Shown one piece after another: positions 52,310-61,126 of a stretch of DNA of 64,000 bases. The translations under genes and the position numbers were made by a program. Location: assembly GCA_038043185.1 (NCBI GenBank), contig JBBTCO010000026.1, positions 51,270 through 115,269 on the forward strand. The letters are read 5' to 3'. Numbering within the stretch: position 1 is the first letter of the stretch; each line of letters opens with the position of its first letter. The DNA comes from UBA5009 sp038043185. GTDB lineage: Bacteria; Bdellovibrionota; Bdellovibrionia; Bdellovibrionales; Bdellovibrionaceae. The notes under the pieces were generated by a model. The model had not been told where the DNA came from, ran no database searches, and saw nothing but the letters and a program-made list of their open reading frames with translations.

Positions 52310-52852
52310 TTAACGAGGTTTATAATTACTGATCAACATTCTTTTTCCATCTTGGAAGATGACTTCAAGTCGATCATTCTCAACGGACATGATCCAACCC
52401 CAACCTAAAACCTTATGTTGCAAAGGCTTGTGAGCTTCAAACTGCGATTTCATATCATAGACCTGAGGTTTCTCAGAGCTGTGTTTCTGATGCAGATCCG
52501 ACCAATGAGCTGTGGAATCAGCTGCGGCCTTATCTGCTTTTCTTTGGGCAGCTGAAATTCGCTCTGGTTTTATCTTTGGCACTTTTGGAACTTTTGGGGT
52601 CTTCGGAGCTTTTTCTTGAGTTGCTTCCGTAACCTCAGTCATCTCGTCAGCACCATCTGCAACTACAGTCAGCTTAGGAGCACGCGCTGCTTTTTCAGCT
52701 GCTGGTGCTTTTTCTTTCCCGGCAGATCTGTTTGCTTTTGGTGTCGCTAATTTAGCTGACTCCTTTAATGCAACTTTGCCTGTAGTTTTTGCGGCTTTCG
52801 GTTGTTCTTTCGATTTAACTGCAGATCCTTTTTTGGCGGCTTTTTTGGCCAT
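52310..52852 (-). CDS. Lys/Ala/Pro-rich protein with a small C-terminal domain
   Basis: 180 residues from ATG 52852 (MAKKAAKKGSAVKSKEQ). The first 100 are low-complexity, like histone H1 tails, with a PKTPKVPKVPKIKPE repeat near 84-98; the last 45 (HKVLGWGWIMSVENDRLEVIFQDGKRMLISNYKPR region) look like a folded beta domain. Probably binds nucleic acid. No family assigned. Its position next to infA and tex suggests a translation or RNA link (inference). Confidence 0.6.
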   Translation of the reverse strand: MAKKAAKKGSAVKSKEQPKAAKTTGKVALKESAKLATPKANRSAGKEKAPAAEKAARAPKLTVVADGADEMTEVTEATQEKAPKTPKVPKVPKIKPERISAAQRKADKAAADSTAHWSDLHQKHSSEKPQVYDMKSQFEAHKPLQHKVLGWGWIMSVENDRLEVIFQDGKRMLISNYKPR

Positions 52853-52972
52853 CAATGTCACCTTCCCTTTAGGTCTTTAAAATAACTGATGCTCTCTATG
52901 AGTAAATAGACTAAGACTAGATTAGAGACCAACTCTTTTTTCTATTTTCTTACGCGGAGCAAAACTATTTTT

Positions 52973-54049
52973 GTGGAGATTCAGGAACACGAAATTCAAG
53001 GAAACCAAATTGAAAAGGCTGGCCAGGGCGTTGTAAATTGGGTTCAAGGGCCCCAAAAAAACTCGGTTTTCCAGGTATTACCGCCTGATCATGCCGGCCC
53101 GAAAGATCTCTCTTTTGTATCCAATTCATCTCAGCTAAAGGAAGCCCTCGAACGTCATGTAAAAACCCTGATAGTTCACGAATTTTGCCTAAAGGAAACT
53201 CCCCAGCTTCCTGTCGACCTACTTTTATTTAAAACAAATAATATTCCGCGAGCCATGTCGGTTATCTTACCTCTTTTTGATGATAAAAAACTCCGCTTTG
53301 AATGGGGATCTGACTATCATCCCTCTTCTGTTATTCATCAAACCGCTCATCTTGGCAAAAATGTAAAAGTAGGCCCCCTTGCTGTTATTGGCGCCCACGT
53401 TAAAATCGGCGATAATAGTATCATTGGAGCTAGCTCTGTGATCGAGATCTCTGCCCGAATTGGCGCCCGCAGTCTGATCCACTCACAGGTCTTCATCGGA
53501 GCTCGTTGTGAAATAGGGAACGACTGCGAAGTCCACCCCCACACAAGCATCGGTTCTGATGGTTTTGGTTTTGTTAGCGATGAAAAATTCAAACATCACA
53601 AAATTCCTCAACTTGGCCGCGTCGTCATCGAGGACAAAGTCGAAATTGGCGCCAATTGCGCCATCGACCGAGCCACACTTACTGAAACTAGAATTCGATC
53701 GGGCACTAAACTCGATAACTTTTGCCATATTGCACATAATTGCGATCTTGGTGAAGATAGCCTTTACGCTGCCGGCTTTTTTGTCGCTGGATCGTCAAAA
53801 ATTGGCTCTCGGTTTATGTGCGGTGGAAATGTTGCGGTTACCAGCCATGTTGAACTTGTCGATGGCGTTATCTTAGCCGGTCGCTCAACTGTTACAAAAG
53901 ATGTTACTGAACCTGGTCAATACGGTGGTTACCCTTTACAGCCCGTCAAAGACGCTCTTAAGACAATTGCAAATTTATCCCATATTACTGAAATCAGAAA
54001 ACAAGTTCAAAAAATATTAAAACACCTTCAACTGTCCGATGAAAAATAA
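52973..54049 (+). CDS. lpxD: UDP-3-O-acylglucosamine N-acyltransferase
   Basis: 358 residues with an N-terminal uridine-binding region (DLSFVSN, 45-51), a left-handed beta-helix of hexapeptide repeats (about 115-310) and the catalytic His in FCHIAHNCDLG (H255). A C-terminal helix follows (TEIRKQVQKILKHLQ). LpxD adds the second acyl chain in lipid A synthesis, showing a Gram-negative envelope. Start is GTG 52973. Other lpx genes are not adjacent, so it is separated from the usual lpxD-fabZ-lpxA order and may be a second copy. Confidence 0.88.
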   Translation: MEIQEHEIQGNQIEKAGQGVVNWVQGPQKNSVFQVLPPDHAGPKDLSFVSNSSQLKEALERHVKTLIVHEFCLKETPQLPVDLLLFKTNNIPRAMSVILPLFDDKKLRFEWGSDYHPSSVIHQTAHLGKNVKVGPLAVIGAHVKIGDNSIIGASSVIEISARIGARSLIHSQVFIGARCEIGNDCEVHPHTSIGSDGFGFVSDEKFKHHKIPQLGRVVIEDKVEIGANCAIDRATLTETRIRSGTKLDNFCHIAHNCDLGEDSLYAAGFFVAGSSKIGSRFMCGGNVAVTSHVELVDGVILAGRSTVTKDVTEPGQYGGYPLQPVKDALKTIANLSHITEIRKQVQKILKHLQLSDEK

Positions 54050-54058
54050 GGAGATCAC

Positions 54059-54427
54059 ATGCTATCCTATGAGTTCTATAAAGTTCTGCATCTTTTGGGC
54101 TTACTTCTGACCTTCACCGGGCTTGCCGGAATTTTTATGGCTCGATGGAATAGTCCTGAGCTCAGAAAACCCGTCCGATCTTTAGGCGCAATTGCGCATG
54201 GTGTGGGTCTGTTATTTCTTCTTGTCTCGGGCTTCGGGCTCGCCGCTCGCCTAGGATACATGGGTGGACTTCCCGGTTGGATCTACGGGAAAATAGGAAT
54301 ATGGCTCTTAGTCGGCGCCTTGATGGTTCTCGTTAAAAAAAGATCAGACCTTGGGTGGGTTCTTTATTCTCTAATTGTAGGAGCTGGATTTTTGGCTGTG
54401 TTGCTTGCGGTAAATAAGCCTTTTTAG
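54059..54427 (+). CDS. Small four-helix membrane protein (SirB-like)
   Basis: 122 residues with four predicted membrane helices (LHLLGLLLTFTGLAGIFMA, AHGVGLLFLLVSGFGLAARL, IGIWLLVGALMVLV, VLYSLIVGAGFLAVLLAV). AAGGAG precedes the ATG. Size and topology resemble the SirB/invasion-expression regulator family, which is itself uncharacterised. Probably co-transcribed with lpxD (nine-base gap). Confidence 0.6.
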   Translation: MLSYEFYKVLHLLGLLLTFTGLAGIFMARWNSPELRKPVRSLGAIAHGVGLLFLLVSGFGLAARLGYMGGLPGWIYGKIGIWLLVGALMVLVKKRSDLGWVLYSLIVGAGFLAVLLAVNKPF

Positions 54428-54531
54428 TAAATTTATCTATCCGATGAGCAGGTCCTATGTTGAGTTCCTGTTTTTAAATATTAAGTAGGACTTCAATCTA
54501 CCGATAACTCCTTTACTGAAGGAGTTTCAAC

Positions 54532-55776
54532 GTGAAGTCCTTAAATAAATTTTTCTTTATATTTTCTATGATACTTCTCCTCTTTGCTTGCGGAGGCGAA
54601 CCTCCTGTTGCTAGCTCTGACTCCTCTTCCAACGGCGACAACCCCAAAGTAGGACAAACGCAAGAAGACGCCGCCTGGGTCATTGTTCGAGACGATAAAA
54701 CATTTCCGTTTTTTATGAATAAATTGGGTACTTTTGGCCAAGCTTGTGAAATTAAGGCCGGAGCTGCCAACCAAAATTTAGATTGCACTGTCGATATCAA
54801 CGAACTTGATTTGTACTATCAAGGCCTCACCCTTCAAGCCAATTTTCCAACCTCTATGTGCACCTATGTTGTTCATAAACCTTATTGGCATTACAACTAT
54901 GAAACTGGCATTGGTCCTGCAACTGTAGCTATCACAAAAACGACACTCAACGGAACCGCCACAGGCACCACATGTTTAATGGATGGTGTCGCGGGATGCA
55001 ATGGTACCGAAGTTACCTACAGCGCAACAGAGGGACTCCAGTGTATTTATAATCACACAAAATTTGAGGGTCCAAATTGCTGCTTAGGTAAGTACACTTA
55101 CTCGGAAACACTCAATGAAACTGGAGCTACGCCTACAGTAACTACAACAAATACAATTAGCTCCTGGGGTGGAAACTACAGAGATTGCATCGGTGGCCAA
55201 GCAAAAACGGATTGGGAGCTTTTTGCAAAAGATGGTTTTCCGATTGGTGAAATATCCTATGCCCAAGGAAAAGGCTACAATAAGGCCTACCAATTGAAAT
55301 CAATCCTTAAAACAACTGGCTCCTCTTACAGCCTTGCCATTGCAAATAACTATAAACGATACGACGTCGCAACCCCACCCAATCATCGACATACGGGCTA
55401 TGTTGTTGCAACCTCAACCGATGTTCCTTATATGGTTAATCCTGTCGACGATCGAAACGGCACCTCGATGCCTTCAGGCAATATTGCTTACGCTTGGCAA
55501 TGTTTAGATCGTGATCACGAGGTTGCTTACTCAATCAATGTGTATGTAAGAGAGTGGAATACTTACGCTGAATTTTTGACATACGGCACAAGCCTAGGAG
55601 TTTCAGGAAACCCTGATATCACCGGAGTTGAGGGCACAAATTGTGATTATACCCTGGGTTCGGGACAATGCGACGACTACTATGATTTGGATACGGCCAC
55701 ACCCTATAATCTCTTTGGCCCCCATACGAGTGGAAATCGATCTCTCTACTTTCCTGCAATACCCTACATTAACTAA
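54532..55776 (+). CDS. Lipoprotein of unknown function
   Basis: 414 residues beginning at GTG 54532 with AAGGAG upstream. Lipobox LLFAC gives C20, followed by a Ser/Asp-rich linker (about 28-45). The mature part is rich in Tyr, Thr, Gly and Cys (for example CTYVVHKPYWHYNYETG, NCCLGKYTYSE), as expected for a surface-exposed beta-rich protein with disulfides. No family recognised. It begins a run of exported proteins. Confidence 0.65.
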   Translation: MKSLNKFFFIFSMILLLFACGGEPPVASSDSSSNGDNPKVGQTQEDAAWVIVRDDKTFPFFMNKLGTFGQACEIKAGAANQNLDCTVDINELDLYYQGLTLQANFPTSMCTYVVHKPYWHYNYETGIGPATVAITKTTLNGTATGTTCLMDGVAGCNGTEVTYSATEGLQCIYNHTKFEGPNCCLGKYTYSETLNETGATPTVTTTNTISSWGGNYRDCIGGQAKTDWELFAKDGFPIGEISYAQGKGYNKAYQLKSILKTTGSSYSLAIANNYKRYDVATPPNHRHTGYVVATSTDVPYMVNPVDDRNGTSMPSGNIAYAWQCLDRDHEVAYSINVYVREWNTYAEFLTYGTSLGVSGNPDITGVEGTNCDYTLGSGQCDDYYDLDTATPYNLFGPHTSGNRSLYFPAIPYIN

Positions 55777-55895
55777 AAACTATAAACGCCGAATTATACC
55801 CCTGGTCAAAGGTCGTGGCATTTTTCTTGTGTCGATTTCCATGTTCGTCTAGCCTCTCCGCAGGTTAAAAACACAAACTCAACGGAGGGGTTCTT

Positions 55896-56828
55896 ATGAA
55901 GATACTATGGACACTGGCTCTTGTTTTAATTTCTGGAGTTGCCCAAGCGCAATTTCAATATGGTTATCAAGCTTATGGAATGCGTGGCGGAAAATGGGCT
56001 CTTCCACCTAATAATTTGCACAAATTTGATAATCCATCTCGCGCTGCGAACATTACAGAAGAAAAGTTCAATCAGATCGTTGATGACGTTATGAAATATT
56101 GGACTCCGATTGCTCAGGCCAAAGGGGTTACTCTTGTTGGCACTAAAGCTTGGAAAGATTCAACCGTAAATGCCTATGCTAGCCAAAGTGGTAAAACATG
56201 GACTGTTGCTATGTTCGGTGGACTCGCTCGCCGACCTGAGGTCACTGAAGATGGTTTTGCTTTAGTTGTTTGTCATGAACTTGGTCACCACTTTGGTGGA
56301 TATAACTTTTATGGCAAAACGGACTGGGCTTCAGCAGAGGGAGAATCAGATTTCTTCGCAACTAACGTTTGCGCTAAAGTCGTTTGGGGAATGCAAACTC
56401 AACGTAATATGGCTTTCCGTGGTCTAAGAAATGTTCCGCCATCAGTAAAAACAGCTTGTGATACTGTATGGACTGGAAATCCTAATGCCCAAGGATGGTG
56501 TGTAAGAGCTGCAGCGGGTGGATTTTCACTTGCATCTCTTCTTGCAGCCCTTGGTGGCAGCCCCGTTCCTAATTTCGATACTCCTGATCAAACAGTGGTC
56601 GCAAAAACAAATGTGGCGCATCCTAAGGCTCAATGTCGTTTAGACACTTATTTTTCCGGAGCATTGTGTACAAAAAAATGGGATATGAATATTATTCCAG
56701 CTAAGAATTTCCCACAAGGTCAAGACACAGCTCCTGCTGAACTTGAAGCAATGAAATTCTCTTGTTTCCAAAAAGAAGGATTTAAAGCCGGAACCCGCCC
56801 AAACTGCTGGTTTAAAGCTCTGAATTAA
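55896..56828 (+). CDS. Secreted zinc metalloprotease-like protein (HExxH)
   Basis: 310 residues; signal peptide about 1-18 (VAQA-QF). VVCHELGHHFGG supplies HExxH at 127-131 and AEGESDFFATNV (148-159) supplies a downstream Glu of the gluzincin/M48-like type as third zinc ligand. Several cysteines in the C-terminal third suggest disulfides. Substrate unknown; a secreted protease could act on prey or environmental proteins. GGAGGGG precedes the ATG. Followed by a strong terminator. Confidence 0.78.
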   Translation: MKILWTLALVLISGVAQAQFQYGYQAYGMRGGKWALPPNNLHKFDNPSRAANITEEKFNQIVDDVMKYWTPIAQAKGVTLVGTKAWKDSTVNAYASQSGKTWTVAMFGGLARRPEVTEDGFALVVCHELGHHFGGYNFYGKTDWASAEGESDFFATNVCAKVVWGMQTQRNMAFRGLRNVPPSVKTACDTVWTGNPNAQGWCVRAAAGGFSLASLLAALGGSPVPNFDTPDQTVVAKTNVAHPKAQCRLDTYFSGALCTKKWDMNIIPAKNFPQGQDTAPAELEAMKFSCFQKEGFKAGTRPNCWFKALN

Positions 56829-56836
56829 CATTGTAA

Positions 56837-56879
56837 AACTCAAGGCGAAAGTTTTTTGCTTTCGTCTTGAGTTTTTTTA
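56837..56879 (+). terminator. Intrinsic terminator after the metalloprotease gene
   Basis: A 16-bp stem (AAACTCAAGGCGAAAG with CTTTCGTCTTGAGTTT, one G-T pair) with a seven-base loop ends in a run of seven T, eight bases after the stop codon. A textbook rho-independent terminator. Confidence 0.9.
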
Positions 56880-56902
56880 TTTTAAAAATGCAAGGAGTCC
56901 CT

Positions 56903-57289
56903 ATGAATAAATCGTCGATAAAAAATCTTTGTGCCATTCTTGCCATCGCTTGTTTCACTCAAAACTCAAATGCCCACGATGGACACAATATTCCTGCAGA
57001 AGAAAATCGTGCTGTTAATGTTAACTTCTTTGGCGGGATCACCGGCTTTGATCAAAATGCTTATAAAGCGCTGAAAGCCTCTATGTCCACACTGCTCGTT
57101 GAAGGGACCATTGATCATTACGTCACCACAGGTCACGGCTTTGAGGGTGGCACATCATTTTGTGTCGAGCTCACTAAAGATCCAGCACTTACAATCAATA
57201 AAGTGACTGATCTTTTGCAAGTAATTAAACCAATTGATCAAAGTATTTATACTTATTCAGTTACAAAATCCTGCACCAAAGAAAATTAA
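56903..57289 (+). CDS. Small secreted protein of unknown function
   Basis: 128 residues from ATG 56903 with GGAG upstream; the alternative start at 56867 lies in the terminator and is rejected. Signal peptide about 1-23 (NSNA-HD). The mature protein begins HDGHN, a possible metal-binding end, and has two cysteines (SFCVELT and KSCTKEN). No family recognised. Stop overlaps the convergent DUF885 gene by four bases. Confidence 0.65.
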   Translation: MNKSSIKNLCAILAIACFTQNSNAHDGHNIPAEENRAVNVNFFGGITGFDQNAYKALKASMSTLLVEGTIDHYVTTGHGFEGGTSFCVELTKDPALTINKVTDLLQVIKPIDQSIYTYSVTKSCTKEN

Positions 57290-59133
57290 TACTCAGATAT
57301 TTGAGTGGTTTCAATCTTCCTTTTTTGCTGAATCAACCATTCAGCAAAAAGTTTCTCTAGAACATCCATAGGCAAAGATCCATGGCGCAAAACTTCATCG
57401 TGAAACTCACGAATGTTAAATCTATCTTTAAGACTTTTTTGTGCCTTTGATTTCAACTCTAGGAATTTAAGTTGACCGATTTTGTAGGAGAGGGCTTGCC
57501 CCGGCCAAGTGATATAACGATCAATTTCATTCTCTGCTTGAAGCCGATCTTTCGGAACATGCTCCATGAAATAATCCAGGGCCTTTTCTTTCGACCAAGA
57601 TTTCATATGCATTCCTGTATCAACAACTAAACGCACGGCTCTCCACATTTCATAACTGAGCTGTCCATACTTGGAGTAAGGATCAACATAAAGACCAAGC
57701 TCTTCTCCCAAGCTTTCTGCATAAAGACCCCAGCCCTCAGTAAAAGCAGTGTAACGGCCGTGTTTCCTAAATTCGGGCAATTCACCCATTTCTTGAGCTA
57801 AAGAAATTTGCAAATGATGTCCTGGAACTGCTTCATGTGAAGTCAGCACTTCCATCTCCCATTTTGGTCGTGAAGTTAGCTGATAAGTGTTGGCCTCAAA
57901 ATAGCCAGCTCGGCCCGTGGCTCCGCTTCCGGGCATATAATATGCTGTTGGAGCATTTGGAGCTTTATAGGCTGGCATTTCTCTTATCCCATACGAGAGC
58001 CTCGGCAATTGTCCAAATAATCGGGGTAATTCAGGATCAATTCTCTTGGCGATATCTCTGTAGACCGAAATTAAATCTTTTGATTTCTCAAAAAAGAATT
58101 GCGGAGACGTTCTCAAAAAGTCATGAAAATCTTTGGTGTTTCCTTTAAACTTCACCTGATCTCTTACTTTTTCCATTTCGCTCTTTATTCTCTGTACCTC
58201 AGAAATGCCAAGATCATAAATTTCTTGAGGTTTCAGATTTGTGGTGGTGTGTATACGTGCTAAAAAAGCATACCACTCGGCGCCCTTGGGCATGGACGAC
58301 CAGGCAATGTCTTTGCGACATTTTGGAATGTATTCTTTAACTAAAAATTGGCGCAATTTTTGGAACGCAGGATAAACTTCTGTTTCAATTATAGCTCGAG
58401 CTTCCTTGAGCGTGTCTTCACGAAATTTTTCTGGAAAAGAATTCGGCATTTCCAAAATGGCTTTGTAAAGAGGGCTTTCCTCTAATACAAGAGGAATAAT
58501 CACATCTATTTGTGCGGGAACTTTCTCAATTAAAAATCGAACTGGTGTGATTTTTTGCTTCAGACCTTCTCTCATTAAATCTATTTGCTGCTGAATAGCT
58601 ATCGGCGCTGACTTCAGTCTTTTCAGACGATCTTCATAATCAAATGTCTTTTCTTTAGGAGCTGCAAACAATAAATCCGCAATCTCCAATTGAAATCCCG
58701 ACATCTGATCAAAGAGCATATATTCGGCAAAAAACTTTTCTTGTTCTTTGTTTTCATTTAGTTTTTTAAGTGCCAACTCAAAAGTCAGCTGATCATCTTT
58801 TCCAAGTTTATCTTTTGCAATTCCCTGAAAAGTTTTTAAATAACATTGGTTTAGTTTCTTGCGCATTTCTCTGGCTGCTGCGGAACGGTCAGTCCACAAG
58901 TGATTATATCCCGAAACTCCAACATCGGTGGCTGACTCTGGCGATTCAGACATCTCAGTTTTCCATTGTGTTTCCAATAGAATTTTTAGCTTTTCACTAT
59001 CGCTTAATTTGTTGATCGCCTTAGCCGTTGCCTGACAAATATCCAAGCTGGTTTTAGTTGGACCTGCCTCAACTTTTAACGAAAATAAAAGAATTAAACC
59101 TAAATGTTTTAACGAGAATAATATGTGTTTCAT
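57286..59133 (-). CDS. DUF885 family putative zinc peptidase
   Basis: About 615 residues from ATG 59133 (GGGGG upstream), with a signal peptide (LGLILLFSLKVEAG). The DUF885 core has TSHEAVPGHHLQISLA, an HExxxGHH zinc motif, and the downstream FTEGWGLYAESL that supplies the third ligand. DUF885 proteins are distant relatives of M2/M3-type peptidases; substrates are mostly unknown. Located beside other exported proteins, likely periplasmic. Confidence 0.88.
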   Translation of the reverse strand: MKHILFSLKHLGLILLFSLKVEAGPTKTSLDICQATAKAINKLSDSEKLKILLETQWKTEMSESPESATDVGVSGYNHLWTDRSAAAREMRKKLNQCYLKTFQGIAKDKLGKDDQLTFELALKKLNENKEQEKFFAEYMLFDQMSGFQLEIADLLFAAPKEKTFDYEDRLKRLKSAPIAIQQQIDLMREGLKQKITPVRFLIEKVPAQIDVIIPLVLEESPLYKAILEMPNSFPEKFREDTLKEARAIIETEVYPAFQKLRQFLVKEYIPKCRKDIAWSSMPKGAEWYAFLARIHTTTNLKPQEIYDLGISEVQRIKSEMEKVRDQVKFKGNTKDFHDFLRTSPQFFFEKSKDLISVYRDIAKRIDPELPRLFGQLPRLSYGIREMPAYKAPNAPTAYYMPGSGATGRAGYFEANTYQLTSRPKWEMEVLTSHEAVPGHHLQISLAQEMGELPEFRKHGRYTAFTEGWGLYAESLGEELGLYVDPYSKYGQLSYEMWRAVRLVVDTGMHMKSWSKEKALDYFMEHVPKDRLQAENEIDRYITWPGQALSYKIGQLKFLELKSKAQKSLKDRFNIREFHDEVLRHGSLPMDVLEKLFAEWLIQQKRKIETTQISEY

Positions 59134-59188
59134 CCCCCCAAAGTCTTCGAATTTCAAAAGGGAGTCAATAAGATGTCTCACTCAAAGC

Positions 59189-60241
59189 CTAATATCTCCA
59201 ATAGGCATCTAAAAATGCATAATAACCATCGCTTGGCGATAGTTTAAAGGATCTAATATTTGTAGAATTTATACTGAATTGCAAATGAGTCCTATCCCAA
59301 ATCTTAAGATAGGAAAAATATCCACCAACACTTTTTTTCTCAAAATTAAAATTAGGCCCGACCAGAATGCGACTCCAGTCATTCATAATGAACTCATAAC
59401 CCGTCTGCAAGCTACTCGTTCCTAAAGATTTAATGGCGCTAGCATCCTCAGCTTTCTGATACGAAACTACAGCCAAGGTCATAAAGTTATGGGTTATAAG
59501 ATCTTCATTTGAAATTGAATCCCACATAAAGTTAATATTAAATGTTGCTGAATCTGTATTGGGAATTTTTGTATAACTAAGACCCGTCGAAACAATATTT
59601 GTGGCTGATCGGTGCAGGCGAATCTTTAAAACGCCATTCGCCGAGCCCACTAGATTCAATGGCAGGACTGTCCCAATAGAAATAAAATCATAAACTCCAT
59701 AAAAAATTTGACCATAGTAAGTAAAAAGAAATTCATCTTTCCACAAAGTTTCCGCTGTTTCACCGATACTTAATCCTTGCGTAAATAAAGCCTTATAGCG
59801 GGACGAAACAGCATCACCAGCTCCTCCGCTAATGATGTGATCGGCACGACCTAAATAATTTTTTTGCTCTGAACTCAAGTCTAAGCGAACAATTTGATCG
59901 CCAACCCGAACGGTGTGTTTCGGCGAAAGTGAGATGATTTCCATTTCACCTTCAAATTTTCCATCTGGCATTGAACTTATTCTTTTTACAATTCCAGTTC
60001 CATAAACAGCTATCTTTTTGTCTTCAGAAACAAAGGATAATTTTTCATCAACCAGGGGTTTTATAACTAATGAGATAAATTTCAAACGTGTATTCGAAAG
60101 AATCTCTGTGACTTTTGCCAATTCCTTTGGATCTGCCTTACCCAAGTCATAATTAGAAAATATTTTACTATCTTCCTTTTCTACGGGTTGGTGGGTGCAG
60201 GAAATTTGAACCAAGCAAAGAAGCAATAAAAACCTGATCAT
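59189..60241 (-). CDS. Lipoprotein, probable envelope beta-barrel-like
   Basis: 350 residues; lipobox LVQISC (C15) and a mature part with an N-terminal helical segment, a FlgT-like or OmpA-accessory-like beta region (KIAVYGTGIVKRISSMPDGK) and a C-terminal half of alternating strands ending in DAYWRY, an aromatic end. May be an outer-membrane lipoprotein with a barrel-like domain. No family recognised. Same strand as its neighbours on both sides. Confidence 0.6.
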   Translation of the reverse strand: MIRFLLLLCLVQISCTHQPVEKEDSKIFSNYDLGKADPKELAKVTEILSNTRLKFISLVIKPLVDEKLSFVSEDKKIAVYGTGIVKRISSMPDGKFEGEMEIISLSPKHTVRVGDQIVRLDLSSEQKNYLGRADHIISGGAGDAVSSRYKALFTQGLSIGETAETLWKDEFLFTYYGQIFYGVYDFISIGTVLPLNLVGSANGVLKIRLHRSATNIVSTGLSYTKIPNTDSATFNINFMWDSISNEDLITHNFMTLAVVSYQKAEDASAIKSLGTSSLQTGYEFIMNDWSRILVGPNFNFEKKSVGGYFSYLKIWDRTHLQFSINSTNIRSFKLSPSDGYYAFLDAYWRY

Positions 60242-60307
60242 GAATTTAACATTAAATTAAAATAGATCAGACAACAAGCCTTCATATTTGAATGAAAGTT
60301 TCAAGAA

Positions 60308-61078
60308 TTAAGCAGTTTTTCTAATTTGTTCAATTTTATTTTTAAGGTCGGCTAACTCGTTTTTAACCAAGATCAACTCGTTCTTCATCTGCTCATTCTC
60401 AGCGCTCAGTTGATGAATTTTTCTTTTCAAGGATTCATTTTCTTCACGTAAATTTTCTGTGCCCACGGCGGCAATTCCACTCGCGACGAGCTTCGTCGAC
60501 GAAGGTGCTACAATCGGACTAGACTGTTTTTCAACATTTTTTGTTTTCACTTCAGCAGGTAAATTGAGAGTGGGCGGAGAACTCAAGCTTTGAATCAGAG
60601 CCTTTTGCTGTAACTTTTCTTCAATATTTTCTGGAATAACCAACTCAGGATCAATTTTTTCCATTTTCAAAATTCCCGCTTTCATAAGCTCTCGAACTTC
60701 TGCAAATAATTTCATAACGCAAGTTTGAATTTCATTCGGCGAGGGATTTGTTTCAGTGATAATATTCTGAATCTTGCGTTGCTCACTTTGTATAAAACAA
60801 TTTAATACCTTATCCATTTGAGGCTTAGGAAAATTTCTTAATGCCACCGCTATGGTTAAAGGCTGAACTCTAGAAAAAATCTCGGAAAGATAAATCGAAT
60901 CCCAAGAAAGAATTTTATCTATTGTGAGTGTTTTCGATTTGATGACTTCTACCCAGTCAGGATTTTCCTTTGCTATTAAACTAAGAAACTGCTCCTGCTT
61001 TTGTTTTGTTGAAGTTTCAATCAACACAATAAGCTGGATAAAGCCGCCTTTTTTTTTATATCTGTCTAACATTGCCAT
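60308..61078 (-). CDS. FliG-C-like domain protein with C-terminal coiled coil
   Basis: 256 residues from ATG 61078 (MAMLDRYKKKGGF); a TTG at 61126 directly after the previous stop is an alternative. Residues about 45-150 resemble the FliG middle/C-terminal domain: helices with IDKILSWDSIYLSEIFSRVQPLTIAVALRNF and VMKLFAEVRELMKAG. A Ser/Pro linker follows, then a strong coiled coil (LREENESLKRKIHQLSAENEQ). It lacks the FliG N-terminal part, so it is not a flagellar FliG; a partner of a motor or gliding complex is a guess. Confidence 0.6.
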   Translation of the reverse strand: MAMLDRYKKKGGFIQLIVLIETSTKQKQEQFLSLIAKENPDWVEVIKSKTLTIDKILSWDSIYLSEIFSRVQPLTIAVALRNFPKPQMDKVLNCFIQSEQRKIQNIITETNPSPNEIQTCVMKLFAEVRELMKAGILKMEKIDPELVIPENIEEKLQQKALIQSLSSPPTLNLPAEVKTKNVEKQSSPIVAPSSTKLVASGIAAVGTENLREENESLKRKIHQLSAENEQMKNELILVKNELADLKNKIEQIRKTA

Positions 61079-61126
61079 GGGATATTTATCGGAGTATTTG
61101 AGAAAAAATAAACGAAAAAAACTCAA

